Shown here: positions 50,249 to 59,879 of the stretch, in pieces
How the letters are laid out: every line of letters begins with the position of its first letter
Numbering within the stretch: the first letter of the stretch is position 1
Source of the DNA: DASXKD01 sp963734725
GTDB taxonomy: Bacteria > Actinomycetota > Actinomycetes > Streptosporangiales > Streptosporangiaceae
Assembly (NCBI GenBank): GCA_963734725.1
Contig: CAVTIX010000017.1
Location: 93,773-157,772, forward strand
Direction of reading: 5' to 3'
Length of the DNA stretch: 64,000 bases
The notes under the pieces: model-generated
Told to the model about the DNA's origin: nothing
What the model saw: the letters and a program-made list of their open reading frames with translations, nothing else
Database searches by the model: none
Program-made: the position numbers and the translations under genes

Positions 50249-51553
50249 ATGGCAACGAACACCTCCCAGCCGCAGGGCGTGCTGCACGTGACCGACAGCC
50301 GCACCGGGCGCGCCTACGAACTGCCGATCGTCGACGGGGCGATCCGGGCCCTTGACCTGCGCCAGATCAAGGCCTCCCACGACGACTTCGGGCTGCTCTC
50401 CTATGACCCCGCCTTCCAGAACACGGCCAACTGCCGCAGCGCGATCACGTTCATCGACGGGGAGAAGGGGATTCTCCGCTACCGCGGCTACCCCATCCAA
50501 GAACTCGCCGAGCAGGCCTCCTTCCTGGACGTGGCGTTTCTGCTGATGCGCGGGGAGCTGCCCACCAAGGAACAGTCCGCTGCCTGGTCTGATGAGATCA
50601 CCCGGCACACCTACGTGCACGAGAACGTGAAGAAGTTCATCGACGGGTTCCACCACGACGCGCACCCCATGGGCATCCTGGTGAGCACGATCGCGGCGCT
50701 GTCCACCTTCTACCCCGGGGCGAAGGCGATCTTCGACACCGAACGGCGGCACGAGCAGGTGGTCCGGCTGATCGCGAAGATGCCCACGCTGGCAGCGTTC
50801 GCCTACCGGCACGCTATGGGGCTGCCGTATGCCTATCCGGATGGCGAGCTGTCCTACCCGGGCAACTTCCTCAACATGATGTGGCGGATGACCGAGCCCC
50901 GCTACCACCCGGATCCCGTGCTCAGCAGGGCGCTCGATGTGCTGTTCATCCTGCATGCCGACCACGAGCAGAACTGCTCCACCAGCACTATGCGGGTTAT
51001 CGGCAGCTCCCAGGCGGACCCGTACTCGGCGGCGGCCGGCGCGGCGGCGGCGCTGTACGGGCCGCTGCACGGTGGGGCGAACGAGCAGGTGCTGCGCATG
51101 CTGAACGACATCGGCTCGTTGGACAACATCCCCGGGTACATCGACCGGGTCAAGCGGGGCGAGATGCGGCTGATGGGCTTCGGGCACCGCGTCTACAAGA
51201 ATTTCGACCCGAGGGCGACCATCATCAAGATGATCGCGGACCAGGTCTTCGAGGTCACCGGGCCCAACCGGCTGCTGGACATCGCCCTGGAGCTGGAGCG
51301 CATCGCGCTGTCCGACGAGTATTTCGTCAGCCACCGGCTCTACCCGAACGTGGACTTCTACTCGGGGATCATCTACCAGGCCATGGGCTTCCCCGTCGAG
51401 ATGTTCCCCGTGCTGTTCGCGATCGGCCGCATGCCCGGCTGGCTTGCCCAGTGGGAGGAGGGGATCCTCGACCCCGAGCAGCGCATCTCCCGGCCCCGGC
51501 AGATCTACGTGGGCCCCGAGCCACGCCACCTCACCAACGAGACCCCGTCCTGA
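50249..51553 (+). CDS. gltA: citrate synthase (hexameric GltA type)
   Basis: 434 residues, the length of type II GltA. Key regions: SAITFIDGEKGILRYRGYPI, catalytic His in ILHADHEQNCSTSTMR and GFGHRVYKNFDPRA, and the Asp region NVDFYSGIIYQAMGFP. It condenses acetyl-CoA and oxaloacetate. Because propionyl-CoA is the expected product of the nearby microcompartment, 2-methylcitrate synthase was considered, but the N-terminal domain and length favour GltA. It is a single gene followed by a strong terminator. Confidence 0.93.
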   Translation: MATNTSQPQGVLHVTDSRTGRAYELPIVDGAIRALDLRQIKASHDDFGLLSYDPAFQNTANCRSAITFIDGEKGILRYRGYPIQELAEQASFLDVAFLLMRGELPTKEQSAAWSDEITRHTYVHENVKKFIDGFHHDAHPMGILVSTIAALSTFYPGAKAIFDTERRHEQVVRLIAKMPTLAAFAYRHAMGLPYAYPDGELSYPGNFLNMMWRMTEPRYHPDPVLSRALDVLFILHADHEQNCSTSTMRVIGSSQADPYSAAAGAAAALYGPLHGGANEQVLRMLNDIGSLDNIPGYIDRVKRGEMRLMGFGHRVYKNFDPRATIIKMIADQVFEVTGPNRLLDIALELERIALSDEYFVSHRLYPNVDFYSGIIYQAMGFPVEMFPVLFAIGRMPGWLAQWEEGILDPEQRISRPRQIYVGPEPRHLTNETPS

Positions 51554-51584
51554 CGGCGCCGGTTGCCTGGCGGCAGGACGAGCG

Positions 51585-51610
51585 AGGGCCCCTCCCCGGG
51601 GAGGGGCCCT
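51585..51610 (+). terminator. strong hairpin terminator after gltA
   Basis: A 26-bp perfect palindrome (arms AGGGCCCCTCCCC and its complement) lies 31 bp after the gltA stop and is followed by TTCG. It could also stop the convergent AAA gene transcript. Confidence 0.8.
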
Positions 51611-51841
51611 TCGCGCGCTGGCCCGGGTCCCAGGCGCCGCAGCGGCCAGGCCGATGGGGCGCCCCTGGCGGCCAAGCCAGCCCGGCGGCCAAGGTTCAGC
51701 CGGGGCGCCGTGGCGAGGGCCGGGCCTCGACGACGTAGGCAGTCATCGGCGCGGTGACCGGGCCAGCGCCGAGGCGTGCCGTCATCTCCTCGGCGACGAC
51801 TTTCGTGCCTTCCGCCAGGTCGCCCCGCCGGGCGGGCGCCT

Positions 51842-52933
51842 TCAGGGCTTGTTGGGTTCCAGCAGCAGGTCGGCGCGGCCGTCCAGGATATCCGCGGACT
51901 CCAGGCGCATCAGGTCATCGCGGGTCCAGTTACGGTGCAGGTCGGACGCAAGGCGGTGGGCGTGCCGGAGCCGGGCGCGCTCGAGTTCGTTGCGGACGCT
52001 GCGGGCGTTGGCGAACAGGGGCTGGCCCATCTGGCCGGTGAGGTACTGGCGAAACGCTTCCTCCGCATCCTCGGAGAGGTAATAGCGTGACTGTTCCAGC
52101 ATCAACCGGCCAATGGCAGTGAGCTCCTCCAACTCGTAGGCGGCGAAATCCAGGTGGTGCGCGATCCGCGAGCTCATCCCGGGGTTGGAGGTGAAGAATT
52201 CATCCATCCGGTCTTTGTAACCTGCGAGGATTACCACGAGCTTGTCGCGGTCGTTTTCCATTACCTGGAGCAGGATGTCGATCGCTTCCTGGCCGTAATC
52301 CAGGGAGTCCCCGACCCGGTAGAGGTAGTAAGCCTCGTCGATGAACAGGACCCCGCCCATGGCCCGGTCCAGCACGCGCTTGGTCTTCGGCGCCGTCTGC
52401 CCGATGTACTCGCCGACCAAATCGTCGCGCATGGCGTGCACCAGTTGGCCCTCCTCCAGGTAACCGAGCCGGTGCAGCAGATCAGCCATCCGCAGGGCCA
52501 CGGTGGTCTTCCCGGTGCCGGGAGGACCGGTGAAGCACATGTGCAGGTTGGGCCTGGGCGCGTCGAGCCCGAACCGTTGCCGCGCGCGGTCAACCAGCAG
52601 CAGAGCCGCGACCTCCTGCACCTTCTTTTTCACCGGAACGAGCCCGACCAGATCATTGTCGAGGGCCTCGAACACCTCGTCGATGTCCGCTGACTTGCGT
52701 TCGGCGGCAAAGGTGACCGTCGCGTCCGCGGGCAGCGGCTTGGGCCGGTCTCGCTTGCGCGATCCGGAGGCGCGGCGCGGGGCAGGCCGCGTGCTCCCCC
52801 GCTTCGTGCGGCCTGGCTTGTCCTTCACGAGGCCGATCCGGTCGTCCTTGAAGACCCCCACGAGCGCCAGCACCATAAAACCGGCGAACACGAAGCCCGC
52901 GATGAGGATAATAACGCCTGCGTCAGCACCCAT
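51842..52933 (-). CDS. CbbX/CfxQ-family AAA+ ATPase with N-terminal membrane anchor
   Basis: 363 residues. The AAA module is very CbbX-like: CFTGPPGTGKTTVALRMADLL (Walker A), GEYIGQTAPKTKRVLDRAMG, LFIDEAYYLYR (Walker B), VILAGYKDRMDEFF and NPGMSSRIAHHLDF. Red-type CbbX remodels Rubisco, but no Rubisco genes are seen here. Unlike CbbX, residues 6-28 form a hydrophobic helix, followed by a basic linker (about 30-70), so the protein is probably membrane-bound facing the cytoplasm. Related actinobacterial AAA proteins include type VII secretion EccA; no ESX genes are nearby. Partner unknown. Confidence 0.88.
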   Translation of the reverse strand: MGADAGVIILIAGFVFAGFMVLALVGVFKDDRIGLVKDKPGRTKRGSTRPAPRRASGSRKRDRPKPLPADATVTFAAERKSADIDEVFEALDNDLVGLVPVKKKVQEVAALLLVDRARQRFGLDAPRPNLHMCFTGPPGTGKTTVALRMADLLHRLGYLEEGQLVHAMRDDLVGEYIGQTAPKTKRVLDRAMGGVLFIDEAYYLYRVGDSLDYGQEAIDILLQVMENDRDKLVVILAGYKDRMDEFFTSNPGMSSRIAHHLDFAAYELEELTAIGRLMLEQSRYYLSEDAEEAFRQYLTGQMGQPLFANARSVRNELERARLRHAHRLASDLHRNWTRDDLMRLESADILDGRADLLLEPNKP

Positions 52934-53188
52934 GAACTCGCACAGGGCCCTCCTTACGCCCCCCGGTACACCTCCATTGACAGTACCCCAGCGCCAGTTC
53001 CAGGCCCCGGCCCGTCTTCAGCGGTGACGAATCCGGCCCGTGCCGGGGTCCTTGGCGATAGCATTGCGTTGCTTTACCCGTCCAGAGCAGGTCCATCGCC
53101 GTGGCTCTGTGCGTCGTCAAGCCGACCCGATGTGGGCTTGACATTGTCCGATAGCCAGGACAGGTACCTGTCGGCAAGGAACAGTGAG

Positions 53189-54424
53189 GTGCCGGGTAGC
53201 CGCCGTATTTACGTTCACATCGGCGAGCCGAAGACGGGCACGTCGTTTCTGCAACACGCCTTGTGGAGTAACCGGGCCCGGCTTGCCGCCCAGGGAGTCG
53301 TGCTGCCGGGCTATAGCTACGGCGGTCATGCCCGCGCGAGCCAGGATCTGCGGGAGGTTCGGCGGCAACCCGGGGATCCGGCCGACCCGTGGACCGGTGA
53401 ATGGGATGTCCTGACCGGCCAGGCGCTCCGGGCCGCGGGCGCAGCCGTCATTTCGAACGAGTTGCTGGTGGCCTGTAACCCTCGGCAAACCGACCGTGCC
53501 GTGCGATCGCTGCTGCCGGCCGAGGTGCACATCGTCTTGACCGTCCGTGATTTCGCGACCCTGCTGCCTGCCGAATGGCAGGAGACCGTCAAGACGCGCA
53601 GCCCCGTGCCGTGGGAACAGTGGCTCGATAGGGTCATCGATGCCGCGCCGGACCCGGACCGGCGCCGCCGGATGCGGTTCTGGACGATGCATGACACGCT
53701 GGCCATTCTTCGCCTGTGGTCACGGGACATCCCATCGGACCAAGTGCATGTGATCACGCTGCCGCCGCACGGCGGGACCAGTGAGCTCTGGCTGCGATTT
53801 GGGTCCGTTCTGGGCGTCGATTCCAGCATGATCGACCTTCCCCGGCGCCGCGAGAATCCCTCGCTCGGCCTCGCGGAAGCCGAGTTCCTGCGCCGGCTGA
53901 ACGCAGCGCTGCCGGACGGGGTGCCGCGATGGTTCTACACCTGGAACGTCAAGCGCATCCTCGCGAACGACGTGCTCAGCGCCCGGCCGCCGGGGGCGCG
54001 CCTGGTCTTGCCTCCCGAGCGGCAGGCCTGGGCCCGGGAACAGGCAGAAATCCTCGTGGCAAGCCTGCGGGACTCCAAGTACCACATCGTCGGTGACCTA
54101 GGCGAGCTGCTTCCGCCACCCGTGACAGAACGCTACGTCTCACCCACGAGGTTGCCCGCCGAGCAACTGCTCGATGTCGCACTGCGCGCCACGGCGGCCC
54201 TGGCGGACCACCAGTACCGCGGGGACATCATCACCGGCAGCAGCGACCTCACCGTCGGCATGCACCCGGCCAGACCGCGGCCAGTCAGCCGGCTGGCATT
54301 GGCCATCTTGAAACGGTCCCGGATCAAGCGGATGCTCTACCAGGCCAGCAGCCGGCCAACGGTGCGGAACCTGCGGATCTTCGTCTGGCGCATCCTCACC
54401 CGTCCCGGACGCCGCCACGGCTGA
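53189..54424 (+). CDS. sulfotransferase-like P-loop protein
   Basis: 411 residues from a GTG at 53189, chosen because AAGGA precedes it and the first strand (RIYVHIGEPKTGTSFLQHAL, a PAPS 5'-phosphosulfate-binding loop) follows at once; an ATG 165 bp upstream is possible. VVISNELLV-like and LTVRDFATLLPAEWQE segments resemble the 3'-phosphate-binding region of sulfotransferases. The C-terminus is basic. Acceptor unknown. Codon usage and composition look slightly less GC-biased than the flanks, compatible with transfer. Not part of an evident operon. Confidence 0.78.
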   Translation: MPGSRRIYVHIGEPKTGTSFLQHALWSNRARLAAQGVVLPGYSYGGHARASQDLREVRRQPGDPADPWTGEWDVLTGQALRAAGAAVISNELLVACNPRQTDRAVRSLLPAEVHIVLTVRDFATLLPAEWQETVKTRSPVPWEQWLDRVIDAAPDPDRRRRMRFWTMHDTLAILRLWSRDIPSDQVHVITLPPHGGTSELWLRFGSVLGVDSSMIDLPRRRENPSLGLAEAEFLRRLNAALPDGVPRWFYTWNVKRILANDVLSARPPGARLVLPPERQAWAREQAEILVASLRDSKYHIVGDLGELLPPPVTERYVSPTRLPAEQLLDVALRATAALADHQYRGDIITGSSDLTVGMHPARPRPVSRLALAILKRSRIKRMLYQASSRPTVRNLRIFVWRILTRPGRRHG

Positions 54425-54470
54425 CCCAGGCCGTGCAGCAGACGCCGCTAACGGGCTGGCCTGGCTTGTG

Positions 54471-55862
54471 TCAGCCGGGCTGGCTGTCAACGGCGCCGGC
54501 GGCGATGGCGCCGGCGAGCTGGCCGTGGTCGCGCTCGTTCTGGTCGGCGTACAGCCGGGCGAATCGGCTGATCGCAGCGGTGAACTTCGGGCCTTTTCCG
54601 ATGTAGCCGCGGATGGCCACCGGATCACCGGTCCGGGCGTGGGCGCGGGCGAGCGCTTCGCCGCATGCGGTGGCGAACTCGGTGAGGCGAGGGGCAATCA
54701 GCTCGGTGGTCGGGATGATCTTCATATCGCGGAACTGCCGAACGTAGTAGTCCCGCCCGTGCAGGGAGCCCCAGCCGACGAAGATGTCGGTGGCGCTCTG
54801 GATCAGCCGTTTCCCGCTGATGACCCGCTCGCCGTGGTTGCCGTGGCGGCTGGGCCTGGTGTGAGCCTCGTATACCGACGGGCCTGCCTGCTTGACCTGC
54901 AAGAACAGCGGGTCGGCGCCGCTTCGGCCCTCGAAGAGCACCAAATAGACCCGCATGCCGACGCTGCCCACCCCTACCACCTGGCGGACCACGTCAACCT
55001 GGGTGAACCGGTCGAACAGGGCCCGCCGGTCTTCGGTGAGGGTGAGCCGGTAACCGGCGAGCAGACGGCTGGCCAGGTCCGCCTGCTCGGAGTCATCGAT
55101 GGTGACGCGAAGCGGGGGATCCTCGGTGATCCGCGGGCGCCCGTGCGCCAGCGTCGTGAGCTTGGCGAAAGCCCCGCGGCTGGTGCGGCGCTGCCTCTTG
55201 CGCTCGATGTGGATCGAGACGCGCCCGCGGTCGGCCGGTTCGAAGTAGCCGACCAGGTTGTCGACGTGCATGCCGTCGTACCAGATGTCGAGTTCCGGCA
55301 TAGCCGCGTACCGGCGCATGCGCCGACAGTAGGCCTCGACGCCGGCGGTGACCGCGGCGGCGGCCCTGGCCGGTTTGACCCGGTTCTCCCGCGCCGCCAC
55401 CACCACGCTGGCGGCGAACCGCTTGACGTCCCACTCGAACGGGCCGGGCAGGGTCTCGTCGAAGTCACGCAGGTCGAATGATAGGTTCCGCTCCGGCGTG
55501 GCCCACAGGCCGAAGTTCAGCACGTGCGCGTCGCCGCACAACTGAACCATCAGGCCGCTGCTGGGCTGGGACGACAGGTCGGCCGCCATGACCGCCGCGG
55601 CGCCGCGGTAGTAGTTCCAGGCAGAGACCGCCATCCGCTGGTGCCGGATGGGGACCAGCTCGGGGACCCGCAGCTGGTTCTGGGCCAGGATCGTCTTCAG
55701 CGCATCGTGCCCGCGGTCGCCCTCGGCCCAATAGCCCAGCGTGCCTCGCCTCACCCGTTTTCTCGCGGTCCTCCCTGAGACGCGCCGTTCGTCGTCCGTG
55801 GCCGGAAGGTCGGCCAGCATGGCGGACGGTCGCGACGAACTCGGCGAGCCGGGCTCGGTCAT
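54471..55862 (-). CDS. DUF2252-family protein
   Basis: 463 residues. Family hallmarks: SAWNYYRGAAAVMAADL, QLCGDAHVLNFGLWATPERNLSFDLRDFDE in outline, DVKRFAASVVVAAREN, and QFRDMKIIPTTELI near the C-terminus. The core resembles the kinase-like fold (CGDAH...N and FDLRDFDE as catalytic-loop and metal motifs), but the activity is unknown. It stands alone, convergent with the sulfotransferase-like gene. Confidence 0.9.
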   Translation of the reverse strand: MTEPGSPSSSRPSAMLADLPATDDERRVSGRTARKRVRRGTLGYWAEGDRGHDALKTILAQNQLRVPELVPIRHQRMAVSAWNYYRGAAAVMAADLSSQPSSGLMVQLCGDAHVLNFGLWATPERNLSFDLRDFDETLPGPFEWDVKRFAASVVVAARENRVKPARAAAAVTAGVEAYCRRMRRYAAMPELDIWYDGMHVDNLVGYFEPADRGRVSIHIERKRQRRTSRGAFAKLTTLAHGRPRITEDPPLRVTIDDSEQADLASRLLAGYRLTLTEDRRALFDRFTQVDVVRQVVGVGSVGMRVYLVLFEGRSGADPLFLQVKQAGPSVYEAHTRPSRHGNHGERVISGKRLIQSATDIFVGWGSLHGRDYYVRQFRDMKIIPTTELIAPRLTEFATACGEALARAHARTGDPVAIRGYIGKGPKFTAAISRFARLYADQNERDHGQLAGAIAAGAVDSQPG

Positions 55863-55938
55863 CTAGCTCCCGTCCCCGGTCTCGACCGGCGCAGTCCCCC
55901 GGACGTCAACGCGCCCCCGCCGCTCCCTGCAGGGGCGC

Positions 55939-56295
55939 TCAGCGCCGGCCCAGCCTGCGTTCACCGCCAGCGCCCGGCTGGTACTCCAGCCCGTAGTGCT
56001 TAAAGATCGTCTCCTCGTCCGTCGCCGGCAACTCGTCGTCGGTGCCGATCGACGGCGCGCCCTTCACCAGCTTCTTGCTATAGAGGACCTTGAGGTACCC
56101 CGGACCCACAGTCGCCCGGTCCAGGGGCACGAATACCAGCCGGTGCCGGCCCGGCATCCCGATCGTGACCGTGCCGAAAGACGGCAAGTCGGTACCGGTG
56201 TCAACGTAAATAGCCTCTAGCTCGCCGATCTTGTGACCATCGACGTCGACCACATCGTGGCCGCGCCACTCGCGGATGTTTTCAGCCTCGAACAT
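55939..56295 (-). CDS. PRC-barrel domain protein
   Basis: 118 residues. The PRC-barrel is seen in IREWRGHDVVDVDGHKIGELEAIYVDTGTDLPSF (outline) and RHRLVFVPLDRATVGPGYLKV. Such proteins are small beta-barrels of unclear role, often stress-associated in actinobacteria. The C-terminal part (TDEETIFKHYGLEYQPG) is typical of the group. Confidence 0.85.
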   Translation of the reverse strand: MFEAENIREWRGHDVVDVDGHKIGELEAIYVDTGTDLPSFGTVTIGMPGRHRLVFVPLDRATVGPGYLKVLYSKKLVKGAPSIGTDDELPATDEETIFKHYGLEYQPGAGGERRLGRR

Positions 56296-56469
56296 GCCGA
56301 CCTTCCCACCTGTTCGCAGCCCGTTTGTTCTAGGCTTCTACCCGCATGAGAGCTGCAAACACGCTCGCCATGCCCGTGCCACCCGGTCGGGGATTCAGGC
56401 TCGGACCGCGCGGGGAAAGACGAGGTAGCCCCAACCGCAATCACTGGCGCCGGGGGATGAGGTGGGCAC

Positions 56470-56691
56470 ATGGGCATATCGAAACGGGTTATCCGGGCGG
56501 TGCTGCTGGCGGCCGCCGCCGCAGCATTGGCCGCGGCCGCTTACCAGCTGCGCGAGAAGCACTTGGAAGCCAACGAGGCAGTGCAGGCCATTCACGACCA
56601 GCTGGATGCCCTGGACCCGGTCACGCGGGCCGCGGTCATTGCCCGGCTTACCTCACAGGAAGCGAAAAAGGTCCGCGACCATCGCCCGTGA
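56470..56691 (+). CDS. small membrane-anchored or secreted protein
   Basis: 73 residues. A hydrophobic Ala/Leu helix at about 8-26 follows a basic start (MGISKRVIRAVLL). The remainder is helical and charged (EKHLEANEAVQAIHDQLDALDP). GAGGTG precedes the ATG. No family recognised. Confidence 0.6.
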   Translation: MGISKRVIRAVLLAAAAAALAAAAYQLREKHLEANEAVQAIHDQLDALDPVTRAAVIARLTSQEAKKVRDHRP

Positions 56692-57046
56692 CCGCCTCGG
56701 CCAGCGCGCGGAAGGCGAGCTTGGGTTCCCAGCCGAGCCCGTTGTAGCCGGTCCCGGGGCCTCCGGGCAGCATACGCACCACGCCGTAGCTTGCCATGTC
56801 CAGGTCACGGCGAGGCTCGGGGTCGTGCACGAGGGGGTAGCCAGCGAAGGTGAACCAGAACGCCAGGTCCACCCCCTGCGGAACCGGGGCGAAGCCGCGG
56901 ACAACCGGTCCCGCGCCGCCGTCGCCGCGGCGCCCCTTGGTCATGAACGGCTTGAGCCCTGCCGACATGAGCGGGCGCCGCAGCGCGACCGAGCCGAGGC
57001 TGGCGAACGCGATGACACGGCTGACGATCGAGCCTTTGGCGATCAT
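56648..57046 (-). pseudogene. C-terminal enzyme fragment (glycoside-hydrolase-like tail)
   Basis: 132 residues. The part DLAFWFTFAGYPLVHDPEPRRDLDMASYGVVRML followed by GLGWEPKLAFRALAEAV resembles the C-terminal end of large glycosidase-like proteins, where an active-site-containing N-terminus would precede it. Upstream of residue 40 the similarity in character stops and only 155 bp of non-coding DNA follows. It is probably a decayed remnant; it overlaps the small-protein gene by 44 bp. Confidence 0.45.
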
Positions 57047-57201
57047 CGCCCGCGGATCACCGGTCAGGAAGCTGACCCGCGATGCCCGCCAGGTTGACGG
57101 CCAGCACGAGCGCAGCCAGCACGTTCACCGACCGCCCCGCCACGATCCGGCTGCCTCGGCACCGTCACCGGCCTGGGATGCGGCATCGCCTCGTGCGAGT
57201 G

Positions 57202-57870
57202 TCAGCCACGCAGGACCGGTCTGCCGAGCGGGAGCGCCTTGCCGCCGGTGGCCACCCCCGCCGAGCCGAAGAACAGGTACACCCCAAGCGCGGCGAACGC
57301 CAGCACGACATAGCCGGCCGTCTTTGTCAGGCCGGACGATGCCTGAATGGTGGCGATGAGCAGCAGCAGCAACGCGACGTCGATTAGCGCGAACACCGCA
57401 GTGAAGGCCAGCGGCAGCCGCAGCGTTCCCAGCGTGAGCATCACGATGATGACCAGCCAGGTGATCAGGAACAGCTTCTGGGTGGCGACGACCGCAAGCG
57501 GGGTAATCCCGAACCAGCCGTGAATGAGCCCGACCACCAGCACCACGTAGCTCAGCCAGAAGCCGCCGAAGATGCCGAAGATGCCCGCTACCGCGCTCTG
57601 GCCGATGGCGGCAGCCCAGATCGCCGCGATGAACAGGCCCGCTGCTGTGGCCGCCAGGATGATGGCCAGCGGGGCGCCAGCGGCGGTAGCCGGGACGACG
57701 CCGACCAGCGCCAGGCCCAGGGCAATGGAGCCTGCGATGAAACTCGGCAATCCCAGGATTGCCGGATCACCGGCCAGCGGCCCTGTCGCGGCCTCCGGAA
57801 CCGGCGCTGCTTCTTCCGCTTGGGCGCTGGATTGGGGATTACCGTCTGCTGCTGCATCGAGCGCGGTCAT
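57202..57870 (-). CDS. GPR1/FUN34/YaaH (SatP-like) acetate/succinate transporter family protein
   Basis: 222 residues from the ATG at 57870, preceded by AAAGGAGCGG. After a 35-residue acidic cytoplasmic N-terminus, six helices begin GDPAILGLPSFIAGSIALGL, the position of the family's NPAPLGL signature. Members move acetate or other short acids with protons. The signature Asn is Asp here, so specificity is uncertain. No partner genes are evident. Confidence 0.85.
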   Translation of the reverse strand: MTALDAAADGNPQSSAQAEEAAPVPEAATGPLAGDPAILGLPSFIAGSIALGLALVGVVPATAAGAPLAIILAATAAGLFIAAIWAAAIGQSAVAGIFGIFGGFWLSYVVLVVGLIHGWFGITPLAVVATQKLFLITWLVIIVMLTLGTLRLPLAFTAVFALIDVALLLLLIATIQASSGLTKTAGYVVLAFAALGVYLFFGSAGVATGGKALPLGRPVLRG

Positions 57871-57903
57871 CGCCGCTCCTTTCACAGATACCTTGGGGGC
57901 CAC

Positions 57904-58289
57904 ACGATGGTGGCCCTAAGACGTCTGTACCTCTCCTGCAGCTAGCCGCCGATCTCAGTTTGATCCGGCCCTGCGCTCACACGGGCTGGCTGTCCGGTGC
58001 GGCGATGCCGTATCCCGCAGATCCTGCGGTGGGCGGTCACCTCAAGCACGCCAGGAGCGGAGTCACCTCGCCTCATGACCAGGCGGCGCAGCGTCCTGGC
58101 CGAGGGCTACGGGTCTGGCCCGCAGCCCAGGGTGGCGCAGGAACCCGTCTACGAGCCCGGCAGGGCCGCCGATGCAGGTCCAGTCGTCGTCCCACAGCGT
58201 TGACACCAGCCAGGAATGGTCGGCGGGGAACATCAAGTGGGGCAAGGCGAAGCCCGAGCAGCGGTGACCTCATACTGGGCCCGGGCTGG
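57904..58289. other. 386-bp region with a possible gene fragment
   Basis: On the minus strand, 58063-58245 encodes about 60 residues (MFPADHSWLVSTLWDDDWT and CIGGPAGLVDGFLRHPGLRA) that look like real protein, ending in a stop and bounded upstream by another stop. It may be a small gene or the tail of a lost one. The rest is featureless. Confidence 0.4.
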
Positions 58290-59879
58290 TTACACCTTGC
58301 TGGCCAGGGCGACCTGGCAAAGCTCCGGCATCTTGCCTTCGCCGGTGGTGGCAGCGATCCGCACTCCGGCCCAGGCCAGCGCGAGGCCGTAAATGGCAGC
58401 GCCGATCGTAAGCACGGGGGCCCGGATGGCCAGCGGAGCGCCCGCGCTGAGCACCGCGGCGACGATCACCGGCGCGACCAGTACGGGGATGCCGAACAGC
58501 GTGCCGATGGTAGCCGCCACCCGGCTGGACCCGTAGCCTGGTGCGGCTGTGTAGATGGGGGTGCCGATCCGCTTGGCCATCGGGTAGGCGCCGGTGACCG
58601 TGATGATGTTGCTCAGGGCCAGTGCGGCGCCGAGGGCGGCCAGCGCGACCGGCATGGTCTCGAATCCGAAGGTCGGGAATCCGGCCGCGGCCCCCAGGCC
58701 GAAAGTCAGCGCGGTGAGCAGCGGTATCCCGATGACGGCGAGCACGATGTTCTGGCCGGACAAGTAGGCGCGCAGCGCATTGCGGTCGGTCAGCGCGGTG
58801 GCTTCCATGACGAAGGACGGCCCGGTTGACCCGACCGTGTTCGCGTGGAAGAGCCCGATGAACGCCGCGCCGAGGACCGCGCTCAGGAACGTCACGCCGG
58901 GTTGGCGCTGCGGGCCGATGATGGCACCGACGGATGCGGCGGCCGTGATGACCGCGGTCATGCCCCAGTAGACGAGCGAAATGGGCTCACGGCGCTGGTA
59001 GATCCAGAATCGGGCGGCCACCGCGCCGCGCAGTCCGTAGCGGGCAAAGGGCAGCGCCGTGGCCCGGACCTGCGATGACTGGGTGGAGGAGTCGGGGGAG
59101 ACCAGCGCGCGGTTCAGCGACCGGATCCACAGCCAGCCGAGCACGACGATGATTGCGGCCAGCAGCGCCAGGCGCAGCAGGGCGGTGCCGGGGCGCCCGT
59201 CCGAGGCGTCCTGGATCGCGTGCGCGGCCAGGCCCGGCGGCAGCCACCGCAGCCACGCGTCGGCGCCGGTGAAGCTCGTGGTGGTCAGGTTCCCGCTGGC
59301 GGCCAGCCTCGGCACCACCTGGGTGAAGAACTCGTAGCCGGCGATGATCGGGATGAACAGGAAGACGGCCAGGTCCTTGCCTCGGCGGGAACGCAGCAGC
59401 CCGGCCATGCTGGTGGTCACGAAGCGGGCCAGCACGATGCAGAACAGCACCTGCAGTGGCACCGCGACCAGGGTGGCGAGCACACCGAATATGCCGTGGG
59501 CCAGCCCGATCAGCACCCCGAGCAGGCCGATTACGTTGGCGGCCGGCCAGGCGCCGGTGGCCGAGGCGGCCAGCAGCCCGGTGGCGAGCGGGCGGGTCCG
59601 CAGCGGGTACAGGGCCATCGTGGCCGGATCCAGGGTGCTGTCCAGGCCGAAGGCCAGCAGCGGCAGGATCAGCCAGCCGAAGGCGAAGACGGTGAATATG
59701 GCTGAGGTCAGATCCACCGCAGCGCTCTGCCCGTGCAGCGAGGCCAGCAGCGCGAACATGCCGAGCGCGGTCAGCACGGCAAACGCTGTGCTGGTGATGA
59801 AGGAGGCCTTGGCGCGGTTGGACGACCGCAGCGCGTTGGCCAACAGGCGCAGCTTCAGCTGGACGAGGAGCCGAGCCAT
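58290..59879 (-). CDS. ABC transporter permease (ABC-2 exporter type)
   Basis: 529 residues, about twelve hydrophobic helices, with a basic N-terminus (LVQLKLRLLANALRSSNRAK). No solute-binding-type loops are seen, fitting an exporter permease. It overlaps the ATPase gene by 25 bp and is the second gene of the operon. The substrate is unknown. Confidence 0.85.
   Translation of the reverse strand: MARLLVQLKLRLLANALRSSNRAKASFITSTAFAVLTALGMFALLASLHGQSAAVDLTSAIFTVFAFGWLILPLLAFGLDSTLDPATMALYPLRTRPLATGLLAASATGAWPAANVIGLLGVLIGLAHGIFGVLATLVAVPLQVLFCIVLARFVTTSMAGLLRSRRGKDLAVFLFIPIIAGYEFFTQVVPRLAASGNLTTTSFTGADAWLRWLPPGLAAHAIQDASDGRPGTALLRLALLAAIIVVLGWLWIRSLNRALVSPDSSTQSSQVRATALPFARYGLRGAVAARFWIYQRREPISLVYWGMTAVITAAASVGAIIGPQRQPGVTFLSAVLGAAFIGLFHANTVGSTGPSFVMEATALTDRNALRAYLSGQNIVLAVIGIPLLTALTFGLGAAAGFPTFGFETMPVALAALGAALALSNIITVTGAYPMAKRIGTPIYTAAPGYGSSRVAATIGTLFGIPVLVAPVIVAAVLSAGAPLAIRAPVLTIGAAIYGLALAWAGVRIAATTGEGKMPELCQVALASKV

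Noticed and set aside
50249..51553. 2-methylcitrate synthase for the propionyl-CoA made by the microcompartment
   Set aside because: Length and N-terminal domain fit hexameric citrate synthase; no prpD/prpB genes are next to it.
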